NCBI GenBank assembly: GCA_032052615.1
Contig: DAMBWF010000023.1
Span: 1-19,590 of the forward strand
DNA from: Pseudomonas_T sp032052615
GTDB lineage: Bacteria > Pseudomonadota > Gammaproteobacteria > Pseudomonadales > Pseudomonadaceae
Direction of reading: 5' to 3'
DNA: 19,590 nt
Part shown: in pieces, positions 1 to 7,897 of the stretch
Layout: each line of letters opens with the position of its first letter
How positions within the stretch are numbered: position 1 is the stretch's first letter
Notes under the pieces: model-generated
Told to the model about the DNA's origin: nothing
The model's database searches: none
The model's input: the letters and a program-made list of their open reading frames with translations, nothing else
Program-made: the position numbers and the translations under genes

Positions 1-48
1 CGCTTGACCCACGACTTCCGCCAACTGCTTCGAATCGGTTTTCGACAT
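1..48 (-). CDS. Start of a leftward gene, product unknown (partial)
   Basis: Reading leftward from an ATG at 48, sixteen codons are open to the window edge (MSKTDSKQLAEVVGQA). The start is supported by a good Shine-Dalgarno, GGAGGGG, about 5-7 nt upstream of the ATG on the minus strand. A small inverted repeat (TGGGT/ACCCA, 77-90) lies 29 nt upstream and could be an operator. The peptide is too short and hydrophilic to identify. The gene is divergent from the hypothetical gene at 187. Confidence 0.55.
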   Translation of the reverse strand, partial: MSKTDSKQLAEVVGQA

Positions 49-186
49 GCCACCCCTCCAGATCAACCTGGATGGTTGGGTATCAACCCATTGACATGAA
101 GGACTTAATAAACCGAGACTCAACCCCAAAAGTCGATAGCCGGCCTTTGCTACAACATCAACGCCCAGCAGGGAGCACAGAACAGC

Positions 187-540
187 ATGAAAGTCATAAA
201 CGGACTGAATGAAGCGCAGATCGACAGCATCGTGCGCATCAGAGCGTCCTTCGAGATTAATGGCCTCAGGGGCAATTTCATGGCTGGCATCAAGCTGGTC
301 GAAACCAAGATTGAAAAGGAGGGGATGACCTGCCGGGTCGTGAGCGATACGAAAAGCGCAGCCGCTCAGGGCGGAGCGCTCGGTGTCCTCGCCGGCCTCG
401 CTGCCACGCCGGTGACAGTGACCGTACTAGGTCTCGCAGCTGCAGCCAGTGCAGGACATAGGCTGCTAACTCGAAACCCCGATTACGAAGTCCTCAAGGA
501 CTACGTAAACCAGCGGATCAAGGTGATCTACAAGAAATAG
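187..540 (+). CDS. Hypothetical small protein with a Gly/Ala-rich hydrophobic segment
   Basis: This encodes 117 residues of no family I recognise. The N-terminal 60 residues look like a mixed alpha/beta soluble part. Residues about 63-90 form a Gly/Ala/Val-rich hydrophobic stretch that could be a membrane segment or glycine-zipper-like helix, and the C-terminus is basic and ends in KK. The ribosome binding site is weak: GGGAG at 171-175 lies 11 nt before the ATG. An inverted repeat lies 27 nt after the stop. The gene points the same way as the secreted protein at 661 but is separated from it by 120 bp, so co-transcription is uncertain. Confidence 0.6.
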   Translation: MKVINGLNEAQIDSIVRIRASFEINGLRGNFMAGIKLVETKIEKEGMTCRVVSDTKSAAAQGGALGVLAGLAATPVTVTVLGLAAAASAGHRLLTRNPDYEVLKDYVNQRIKVIYKK

Positions 541-566
541 CCCCACACATTTTCACCGCCTCCGAC

Positions 567-596
567 AGCGAGTCCAGCTACACAGCAGGACTCGCT
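567..596 (+). terminator. Perfect 9-bp inverted repeat, terminator-like without a T-run
   Basis: AGCGAGTCC (567-575) is perfectly repeated in inverse as GGACTCGCT (588-596) around a 12-nt loop, just after the stop at 540. No T-run follows, so it is either a factor-dependent terminator/attenuator between the two plus-strand genes or a protein-binding site. Confidence 0.35.
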
Positions 597-660
597 TGCT
601 CGCGCCATCGGTCTCTAGCTGAGCGGGGCCGTTTTCTCACTCGACAGAAGGAACACTCTG

Positions 661-1479
661 ATGAAAAAGCTCATCAGCGCCATTGTCCTGTCCATAGTTT
701 CTATGGCGAGCCACGCCTACCAAGGTATGGGGCTGTACTTCCCCAGTGAAGAAACCATGGAGGGTCTCCCCGCCGCGATCCCCTGCGGCATTCGAGAGTT
801 CACCAACGGCATGGCCAAGAGTCACAGCCTGCAATGCGCTTGGTACTACGAGCCCCGCGACGTGAAAATCTGGGACGACAAGCGCCGGCAGGACGTCGTC
901 TACTCGAATCAATTCTCCGGACGCTGCATCAAGGGCAATTGCCGGGATGGCGGTGGAAACATCGTCGGACACTGGGCTGCAGATATCCCATATCGCCTAT
1001 CGATTTGGTATTACATCGACCAGAGCAATGACGGCAAGCCCGTTGCCTATCGCCTGGACAGCGGGCCAGCCAAAGGACAAGATCGCCTCAGCTACGTCCA
1101 AGCCGGCAAACTGCTGCAGGACTTCTATGAAGCAGCAGGCGTCCCCGAAAACACGCTCAAAGATCTGTTCCGCGTGTTCTATATCGGGGGCTTTGAGCAG
1201 TATTTGGCCGACCTAAATGGCAATCACCGCCCGGCAACCAAGGACGATGCACCAGGAACATCCACTGCACAATCCGAATGGCCAGAAGTCCAATCTGCTT
1301 GGTGCAATCCACGCATGGATGACGACTGCTACATCAACAACCAGAAGGTACCCGTGGCCGAGCTGGGTAAATGGCTTCCCTCTGTCAGTGAATCAAACGT
1401 CGATCAACTGGGCGGGTACTGCGAAACCATCCTGTGCTTCGATGGCAATGATCAACCATTGGGTTACCTGCTTCCGTAA
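661..1479 (+). CDS. Secreted cysteine-rich hypothetical protein, possibly TrbM/KikA-like at its C-terminus
   Basis: This 272-residue protein starts with a clear Sec signal peptide: basic MKK, a hydrophobic core, and a likely cleavage site after SHA at about residue 19. The mature part is predicted to be periplasmic or extracellular. It has eight cysteines (in PCGI, QCAW, GRCIKGNC, AWCN, DDCY and YCETILC contexts), enough for four disulfides. The C-terminal CETILCFDG with a following QPLGYL resembles the short cysteine motif of TrbM/KikA/MpfK conjugation proteins as I remember them. That resemblance is weak, and no other conjugation gene is visible. The start is supported by AAGGA (648-652), 8 nt before the ATG. 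It ends in a region convergent with hsdR and is followed by the terminator at 1541. Confidence 0.75.
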   Translation: MKKLISAIVLSIVSMASHAYQGMGLYFPSEETMEGLPAAIPCGIREFTNGMAKSHSLQCAWYYEPRDVKIWDDKRRQDVVYSNQFSGRCIKGNCRDGGGNIVGHWAADIPYRLSIWYYIDQSNDGKPVAYRLDSGPAKGQDRLSYVQAGKLLQDFYEAAGVPENTLKDLFRVFYIGGFEQYLADLNGNHRPATKDDAPGTSTAQSEWPEVQSAWCNPRMDDDCYINNQKVPVAELGKWLPSVSESNVDQLGGYCETILCFDGNDQPLGYLLP

Positions 1480-1540
1480 CGAAGCATAAATTTCACTTGA
1501 CCAGGCAGGCGAAGACAATCATCACGTTGAGCAGAACACT

Positions 1541-1564
1541 GGGGAGGCGTATGCCTCCCCTTTT
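1541..1564 (+). terminator. Strong intrinsic terminator between convergent genes
   Basis: GGGGAGGC (1541-1548), loop GTAT, GCCTCCCC (1553-1560) followed by TTTT (1561-1564). It terminates the plus-strand gene ending at 1479. On the minus strand the stem is followed by no T-run, so it is at best a weak terminator for hsdR, whose stop is 53 nt away. Confidence 0.85.
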
Positions 1565-1612
1565 GATTCCATTTCTTTTTGGCCAAGAACATCCTCGTAG
1601 CCACATGCAAAC

Positions 1613-4600
1613 TCAGTGATACACCTGCGACTTATCACCAATAGCAGAGGTGTAGATGTGGGAAAAAATCGCACTCGCCTTGAGGTCAATCTCCTCCGCA
1701 TCATAGGCCGTCAGCGGCAGACTGTCCCACAGGTGTTTGATGATTTCGGCCTTGACCTGTGCTTGAGCCGCAGCCTTTTCACGCCAACGATCAATCTGCA
1801 ATTTCCCACCGGTCAGCTTGCCCAGTAGCTCCTTCGCGACCTCCTTGATAGCGTCTCGGTCAGCCTTGCTGAGTGAGTCCTTCTGCAGCAAGTCGAACAC
1901 CGCTAGCTGATCTTCATTCTCCAACTCCTCGCGCAGAAAACGCTTTTCCTCATCCGAGCAGGTGTCGTTGAAGGCAAAGAGATCATCCATCACTTTCTGG
2001 ATTTCAGCGGCATCCTTGTCCTTGTTGTAGGCCTGGACGATCTCCTGATAACGCTCATAGAGATCCACCCGAGTGGGGTTACGCGCCAGCATGGCGGCCA
2101 GGCGCTCTTCGATTTTTTCCATCAGGTTCATCGCCACAACGTTCTTGAAGGGCGTTTTCTCGAACTCCGCGCGCAGACGGGAAAAATCGACATTCGAGAG
2201 GTCGTAGCGAGAGCGCGCTTCCTTGGCGGTCGGAGCCTGAGTAGCAATGGCTACATCCACTACGTCGTAAAGATCCTGCAGCAAAGCACTAACGTCTGGG
2301 GTCACCCGCGCATCCTGCAGCTTGTTGTAGATCACCGTAAGCGCGCCCTCCTCCGCGTCAAAGCAAAACAAACCAGGATGGGGGAATAGAGCTCGATGAC
2401 GGGCCTGGGCGTCTTCGACAATAACTTGATAAGTCTTGCGGCATTCGTCGCTTTCGCAAAGCAGGTTCACCGCCACCAGAATTTGCTGCTGCTTATCGAA
2501 GCCATGAGCCCCGATCAGAGCATCAAGATCAAATCCCAGCCCTGCCAGGAAATCGCGCGCAGCCCGTAGGCTATTGGCGTACTCGGCCAACGCAACGGTA
2601 TCGTCACGCACGGTATCCTGCTCACTTTCACCTTTGCCGGTACCAGAACGGTCGCCCTGAGCAAAGGTCGCCAACGCACGCCGCAGGCTTTTGATCATGC
2701 CGTTGTAATCGATGATCAGACCGTGCTTCTTCCCCCCACCCACTCGGTTTACCCGAGCGATGGCCTGCATCAGGGTATGGCCCTGCATCGGCTTGTCCAG
2801 ATACAGAGTGGCAAGGCATTTCACGTCGAAACCGGTTAGCCACATGGCGCACACGATGGCAATCCGGAAGGGGTTATCCGCTTTCTTGAACTCCTTTTCC
2901 AGATCACGCTTGACCATCTTCTCGCGGTGCGTGGTGATATCCAGCGGCTCGTCGCGAAAGTTTTTCCACTTGGCGAACTCAGCGACTTCGCCCTGCTCCT
3001 GGGAGACCACCACACAGCACTCCGTGGCCTTCATCCACGCTACCTGTTCACGACGCTGTTTTAGCAACGTGGTGGGGGCCTTGCCCTTGGCTGCAAACAA
3101 CGCCTCTTCAGCGCTGACTTTTGCATCAAGTTGAGTAGTCTTCTCTTGCCACTTGGCCACGATCAAATCATGCATCTTCACGCAGGTGATCTTGTCGAGG
3201 CAGACCATCATCGCCTTGCCGCCGCCGTTTTCCACAACGCGCCAGCGCTGATGGAAGTGATCGACGAAATCCTGGGCCACCTTATCCAGTCGTGTCGGAG
3301 CGGTCAGAATCGGATAGTCCCGCGCCAGCTCCCGATACAGCTTTTCTTCTTTCTCATCAGTCCATGGGTCATCAAGCGTCGCCGACTGCTTAGCAATCTC
3401 AATGTGCTCGGCAATACGATCACTTACCGAAGGGTCGATGATCTTCAGCTTCTCACCTGCGTTCTCATAGAAGAGCGGCAGAGTCGCGCCATCGGCTACG
3501 GCACGCTGGAAGTCGTAAATCGATACGTACTCACCAAACACCTCGCGGGTGAGTTGCGTCTCGCCCGATTCAATCAGAGGGGTGCCGGTGAAACCGAGGA
3601 ACTTCGCGCGCGGAAGCCCCTTGCGCATATTTAAAGCCAAGCGCCCGTACTGGCTACGGTGAGCCTCGTCGCTGATAACAATAATGTCATCACGCTCCGA
3701 ATAGGGCTCGATAACCCGCTCACGGTGTTTCTGGATCAGACTGAAGACATAGCGACGGTTCTGATCACGCAGCATCTTGCGCAGCGCTTCGCCATTTTTG
3801 GCCTGATCGCTTTTGCTATTGGCACGCCCACAATTGGTGTAGGTCGACGCTATCTGATCGTCCAGCTCAGTGCGGTCAGTAATCACCACGAAGGTGTAGC
3901 TGCTGGAAATCTTGCGGTGGATCTTCTCTGTCAGAAACACCATTGAGTACGACTTGCCCGAGCCCTGGGTGTGCCAGAAGACGCCGAGCTGTCCAGCCAT
4001 CACCTCAGCACGAATCTGCTCATCCTCAGAGGTCAGACGGTCAATCACGCGGTTCACGCCAAGGTATTGGTGGTTACGTGCCACGATCTTGTGCGTGCTT
4101 CCCTCACTGGTGTCGAACAATACGAAGTTCTCGACGATGTCCAAGAGGCGCTGTTTATGCAGCATGCCAGTCAGCAGGATGCGCAGCAGAGGCTGATCCT
4201 TATTGGGTTCCGGATCGTCCTCATCCAGACGCTTCCAGCGATAGAAGTGCTCCTTGGTCGACGTGATTGAGCCGTACTGCGCATCGTGGCCATTGGAGAT
4301 GACTACCAGCGCATTCCAATGGAACAGGTGAGGGATGGTGTCCAGGTAGTCGGCGTAATTCTTCTTGTATGCGCTGTCGATGTGCACCTCGAAGCGCTTG
4401 AGCTCGATGAATACCAACGGAAGGCCGTTCACGAAGCCAATGACGTCCGGTCGACGCAGCCACAGCTTTCCCCGCACCCACAGCTCACGCACGGCCAGAT
4501 AACGGTTGTTGATCGGCTTATTGAAATCGATCAGCCGCAGACGCTTATCTACCAAGCGACCTGCGGCATCACGGTAGCTCACCGGCACACCATCGCGCAG

Positions 4601-4897
4601 CAGCTTGTACTTTTCTTCGTTGTGGGCGATCAGCGTCTTGGTGATGTCGTCCTGTACGACCTGCGTCAGCGCCTGGCGGTAGGCCTCTTCTGGCAAGCCC
4701 GGATTCAAGCGTTTGAGCGCGGCTAAAACCTCGCGGGTCAGCACCACCTCGCTATCCGATGCCCGGCCGAGAAGGCTGTCCGGCCCAAATCCACCTTCAT
4801 CCTGCGCGAAGACGCTTTGCCAACCGAGTTCCTTTTCCAGGAACTCGGCTGTCGGGGCCTGAATCAGCAAGTCTTCTGAGTAGTCTTTCTTGGCCAT
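1613..4897 (-). CDS. hsdR: Type I restriction-modification system, restriction subunit R
   Basis: HsdR is the motor and nuclease subunit of type I restriction complexes (R2M2S): it translocates unmethylated DNA using ATP and cleaves at a distance. The 1094-residue protein has the family order. The N-terminal PD-(D/E)xK nuclease has D151 and E165-x-K167 (FIELKR). The superfamily 2 helicase shows Walker A QGSGKS (311-316), DEAH (410-413), TGTP (437-440), WLTGFD (686-691) and motif VI QAIARVNR (711-718). A long C-terminal helical region follows, presumably for docking to the methylase. The sequence appears intact. The ATG is preceded by GGAAGGA at a proper distance. It is the last gene of the leftward operon, but a 128-nt gap separates it from the PIN gene, unlike the overlapping genes before it, so it may have its own promoter. 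Its end is convergent with the secreted-protein gene. Confidence 0.96.
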   Translation of the reverse strand: MAKKDYSEDLLIQAPTAEFLEKELGWQSVFAQDEGGFGPDSLLGRASDSEVVLTREVLAALKRLNPGLPEEAYRQALTQVVQDDITKTLIAHNEEKYKLLRDGVPVSYRDAAGRLVDKRLRLIDFNKPINNRYLAVRELWVRGKLWLRRPDVIGFVNGLPLVFIELKRFEVHIDSAYKKNYADYLDTIPHLFHWNALVVISNGHDAQYGSITSTKEHFYRWKRLDEDDPEPNKDQPLLRILLTGMLHKQRLLDIVENFVLFDTSEGSTHKIVARNHQYLGVNRVIDRLTSEDEQIRAEVMAGQLGVFWHTQGSGKSYSMVFLTEKIHRKISSSYTFVVITDRTELDDQIASTYTNCGRANSKSDQAKNGEALRKMLRDQNRRYVFSLIQKHRERVIEPYSERDDIIVISDEAHRSQYGRLALNMRKGLPRAKFLGFTGTPLIESGETQLTREVFGEYVSIYDFQRAVADGATLPLFYENAGEKLKIIDPSVSDRIAEHIEIAKQSATLDDPWTDEKEEKLYRELARDYPILTAPTRLDKVAQDFVDHFHQRWRVVENGGGKAMMVCLDKITCVKMHDLIVAKWQEKTTQLDAKVSAEEALFAAKGKAPTTLLKQRREQVAWMKATECCVVVSQEQGEVAEFAKWKNFRDEPLDITTHREKMVKRDLEKEFKKADNPFRIAIVCAMWLTGFDVKCLATLYLDKPMQGHTLMQAIARVNRVGGGKKHGLIIDYNGMIKSLRRALATFAQGDRSGTGKGESEQDTVRDDTVALAEYANSLRAARDFLAGLGFDLDALIGAHGFDKQQQILVAVNLLCESDECRKTYQVIVEDAQARHRALFPHPGLFCFDAEEGALTVIYNKLQDARVTPDVSALLQDLYDVVDVAIATQAPTAKEARSRYDLSNVDFSRLRAEFEKTPFKNVVAMNLMEKIEERLAAMLARNPTRVDLYERYQEIVQAYNKDKDAAEIQKVMDDLFAFNDTCSDEEKRFLREELENEDQLAVFDLLQKDSLSKADRDAIKEVAKELLGKLTGGKLQIDRWREKAAAQAQVKAEIIKHLWDSLPLTAYDAEEIDLKASAIFSHIYTSAIGDKSQVYH

Positions 4898-5025
4898 CGG
4901 TTTCCTTCCCCCATGCCCCAGCCGAACGATCCTGCGTACCGGGGCCCTCTTATCAAGTCGTCAGCAATATGGCTGCTGTAAGTAGGCAGCGACATGGTTT
5001 GCTCACTGCCAAAGTCAAAACATCA

Positions 5026-5520
5026 CTACTGAGCAGCCCCCAGCACAAATTTGGCTTTCTCGATCCGCAGCATTTCGTAGGGCGTCATGAATCGCAGGCC
5101 CAAGCCGATGCACACATTCGGAATTTTGATGCGCTTGACTGAGTTGGCGGCCACTTCATGGGTCACAACGATGTGGCCTCCTGCCAGGGCGTGCGCTACG
5201 AGATAGAAATCCGCAACCTGCAGGAAGGTGTTGATGGCCGCCGGCTCATACTGCTGACTGGTCACCCAGCCACTAACCTTGGCGAACTGTGCGGCCACTG
5301 CGGCGTCCGTCTTGTTGAACAGGCCATTAGCGTTCTGCCGTACCCAAGCCGTTAATTCATCCGCGCCAGCGGCAATCTCATCGGCGACTTTGTCGATACT
5401 GAGGACGAGTCCATTGGCGTTACCATCGATCAGCCATTGCCAGAAGGCCGGGCAGAAATCCAAACCGTAATGCAGGTTTTTGGCCTGGATAAACACATTG
5501 GCGTCGAGCAGGTAACTCAT
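5026..5520 (-). CDS. PIN-domain protein, DUF4411-like (putative ribonuclease toxin)
   Basis: This 164-residue protein begins MSYLLDANVFIQAKN and continues with a YGLDFCPAFWQWL-type stretch that I associate with the DUF4411 branch of PIN-like proteins. Candidate metal-binding acidic residues are in the PIN order: D6, E48 (ADEIAAG), D104 (QVADFYLVAHA) and E122 (VVTHE). PIN domains are Mg-dependent ribonucleases, often toxins of toxin-antitoxin pairs. The start codon overlaps the stop of the upstream metalloprotease gene by 4 bp (ATGA at 5517-5520), so translation is probably coupled, and a GGGGGTG sequence precedes it. Such pairing with an ImmA/IrrE protein is recurrent in bacteria, which suggests a functional two-gene unit. 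Toxicity here is inference. Confidence 0.85.
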   Translation of the reverse strand: MSYLLDANVFIQAKNLHYGLDFCPAFWQWLIDGNANGLVLSIDKVADEIAAGADELTAWVRQNANGLFNKTDAAVAAQFAKVSGWVTSQQYEPAAINTFLQVADFYLVAHALAGGHIVVTHEVAANSVKRIKIPNVCIGLGLRFMTPYEMLRIEKAKFVLGAAQ

Positions 5521-6668
5521 GCCATCACCCCCAACTCACGGGCAGCCTCGTAGAAGGTTGCCGTCTTGCGCACGCCAAGCATGCGAAAGGCATCCTGGAA
5601 TAACGTTTGGCCTTCCAATGTGCTGCTCACAATGGCGCGGGCGAATCGCTTACTGGTGCGGGCACCGAGAGTGCGGTAGAAATCGCCGCCGCCACTGCCA
5701 CGCTGCTCCAGCGCCTTCAGCCGGGTTTGCTCCTCACGATAGTGCTGCCACAACCGGGCTTGCTCAATAAAGCCGGCGTCGAACAGGCGACGTAGCGCAA
5801 CCAGGGTGCTGACCTTGAACTCGCGGGCCAGGCGCTGAATCTCGTCGAGGATCGGTGCTTCAGGCCGATAGGCGGCACGCAACGCTTCCAGCGGCACCAG
5901 CAACTCCGCAGCAACTCGATTGCACCAGCGCTCGGTTTGTTGCTCTGGAACCTGCCCCACCTCGGTATCTGAAACACCCGAAGCTCCCAGCCAGAGATGC
6001 GCCAGCTCGTGCGCGAGCGTGAACATCTGCGCTGCCTTGCTATCGGAGCCGTTCAGGAAAACCAGGGGAGCTAGCTCGTCCGCCAGCGCGAAGCCGCGGA
6101 ACTCCTCTACATCTAGCTTGCGATGGCTATTGCTGCCGACAATGGAACTGGCCATGACCAGCACGCCAGCGTCCTCTGTCTTATTGATCAACTGGCGTAG
6201 AGCATCAGTCCAAGTCGGCAACTGCCGCCGCTCCTCGGCAGATAATCCCAAGGTTTCGCGCATGCGTCGCGCAATCGAGTCAGGGGCATCCTGGATACGT
6301 GCGCTGCCAATGAAGGCCAGGGTCGACAATCCGTGCAGGCGCGCATAGTCCCGATACCAGTCCTGCCGTTGCTGGCACAGATAGAGCGTGTCCAGCAAAG
6401 CGCTGCTCGGCTCCGCGAGCGCTTCGTCCCGCATAGTACGGAAGTCCGGCACTGGCAAAGCCAGCGTTGGCGGCTCCGGTAGGAAGAAATAGCCAATGGC
6501 CGTATGCGTGAGTTTAGCGAAGTCCTCGAGCTGCTTGAGCGTAGGCTGCGCCTCGCCGCTAAGCCATAAAGGCCATTTGCGGAAGCGTACAGCCAGATCC
6601 TCATCATCTAGGCGCGCGCGCCGGGCCGCCCAGCGTAATACCGGCACAGAGGCGGGGACGGTTGTCAC
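5517..6668 (-). CDS. ImmA/IrrE-family zinc metallopeptidase with HTH-like N-terminus
   Basis: This 383-residue protein carries the zincin motif HELAH at 220-224 and, downstream, ERWCNRVAAELLVP (about 246-259), which supplies the third ligand region seen in ImmA/IrrE (COG2856) proteins. The first about 65 residues (LRWAARRARLDDEDLAVRF and a second helical stretch ending in GYFFLPEPP) match the XRE-like head common in this family. ImmA-type peptidases cleave phage or stress repressors; paired with PIN proteins they are thought to regulate or counteract the partner. The start is a GTG (6668) overlapping the hsdS stop as GTGA, with GAGGA about 6 nt upstream. The stop overlaps the PIN gene start. 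The gene therefore sits inside a type I RM operon, between hsdS and hsdR. Confidence 0.9.
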   Translation of the reverse strand: MTTVPASVPVLRWAARRARLDDEDLAVRFRKWPLWLSGEAQPTLKQLEDFAKLTHTAIGYFFLPEPPTLALPVPDFRTMRDEALAEPSSALLDTLYLCQQRQDWYRDYARLHGLSTLAFIGSARIQDAPDSIARRMRETLGLSAEERRQLPTWTDALRQLINKTEDAGVLVMASSIVGSNSHRKLDVEEFRGFALADELAPLVFLNGSDSKAAQMFTLAHELAHLWLGASGVSDTEVGQVPEQQTERWCNRVAAELLVPLEALRAAYRPEAPILDEIQRLAREFKVSTLVALRRLFDAGFIEQARLWQHYREEQTRLKALEQRGSGGGDFYRTLGARTSKRFARAIVSSTLEGQTLFQDAFRMLGVRKTATFYEAARELGVMA

Positions 6669-7897
6669 GCAGCTTCCTCGTCAGGCAACGGGATATTGCT
6701 CACGTCAAGTTGGCCAGACATAAGCTTGGGGAGTAGCGCATCCCTGATCGTAGTCAACTGCCTAATCTGTGCATGAAGATTTAGTACCATATCCATCATC
6801 GGATCGATGAGAGTGGCAAATGCATCAGCAATTGGCTGATCGGGAACGGTCATCAAATACGCATCAAGAGCACTACGCCGAATATGCTGCATCGTAGCCC
6901 CCACAGACTGCCCAGACAGCGCCGGAATTGCGGCTTCGACAGCAAATCGAATCAGTCGCTTGTGAGTCGGATTTTTTGCCACCACTTTAAATAGATGCTG
7001 ATTGAGTAGCGCCGGCCCCTCTCCCCATTCATTCACGAGCAACGTGGCAGACCAAGAAAAAAGAACATCTCCAGTATCGATGTGATTGCGGATCGGTACT
7101 GCAATCCCGGAATTTCGCGGTGTCTTGCTGCTAACCCCCGCGCGCAGTTCAGGAATCTTGACTATAGGCAAGCCAGACTCTTGCTGATGCTCAGGTTTGA
7201 AAGCAAAACCATTGATGAAATCAGCAACCTCGGTCAGAGGTATCAACTGCCACCCCTCCGGCACCCCATTCTTCACCGGTACTGACTCATGGCCTGGAAA
7301 ACGCAGACGCCCAAACCACTCTCGATAGAGAACGCGAGCGGCGTCTTCGAGCAGTGCAATACGACGCTGGTTGGTGGCTATCAGGTCGTCGTAAGAGTCA
7401 AGCGTCCATGCAATCGCCTGCTGTTCACGCAATCCAGGGATCTTGAGGCGGACTTTCTTGATTCGCTCCGGTGCAGTGTGTCTCACCTTTGCACCGGTAG
7501 CTGTTGCACGAATCTGCGCCCGGGCACTTGCGCTGTTAAAAACCCAGTACAGGAAACGCTTATCCAACAAATCCGGATTTATGATCTGTACCAGCCCTAG
7601 TCGCTGGTTATGCAGGTACTTCCCCTCTGCAGGGATCCGAGCAGCACTACCAAGCAGGCCCTCTCCCTGTTCAGTCATAGCCACGATCAGGTCACCCTCG
7701 GTCAGCAGATACTCCTCCGGAAAATCTGCGTGATAAAAGCGCTCCTTACCGTCACGTACCCGGAACCCTCCTTTCTCGAGGAAGTTTCCCGGCGTCAGCA
7801 CCAAGTGTTCACCAGAGGGGGAAAAGTGTTCCCCCTTGAAAGCAAATCCATGCTTGACGTGTATGCCATCGCCAAGCTGCACTTCGCGCCAACTCAT
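6665..7897 (-). CDS. hsdS: Type I restriction-modification system, specificity subunit S
   Basis: HsdS determines the bipartite DNA target of the methylase and restriction complexes. The 410-residue protein has the two-target-recognition-domain layout. TRD1 spans about 1-150. The central conserved region spans about 155-200, including REQQAIAWTLDSYDDLIATN and a helix ending in YREWFGRLRFP. TRD2 spans about 215-365. A second conserved helix ends in ALLPKLMSGQLDV (about 387-399). No truncation or duplication is seen. The ATG at 7897 overlaps the hsdM stop (ATGA, 7894-7897) and has AGGAG 8 nt upstream. The recognition sequence cannot be predicted from this reading. The TRDs look less GC-rich than the flanking genes, as is usual for swappable specificity domains. 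Confidence 0.94.
   Translation of the reverse strand: MSWREVQLGDGIHVKHGFAFKGEHFSPSGEHLVLTPGNFLEKGGFRVRDGKERFYHADFPEEYLLTEGDLIVAMTEQGEGLLGSAARIPAEGKYLHNQRLGLVQIINPDLLDKRFLYWVFNSASARAQIRATATGAKVRHTAPERIKKVRLKIPGLREQQAIAWTLDSYDDLIATNQRRIALLEDAARVLYREWFGRLRFPGHESVPVKNGVPEGWQLIPLTEVADFINGFAFKPEHQQESGLPIVKIPELRAGVSSKTPRNSGIAVPIRNHIDTGDVLFSWSATLLVNEWGEGPALLNQHLFKVVAKNPTHKRLIRFAVEAAIPALSGQSVGATMQHIRRSALDAYLMTVPDQPIADAFATLIDPMMDMVLNLHAQIRQLTTIRDALLPKLMSGQLDVSNIPLPDEEAA

Noticed and set aside
91..111. TTGACA ... TAATAA as a promoter for the gene at 187
   Set aside because: The spacing between the hexamers is only 9 nt, far from 17.
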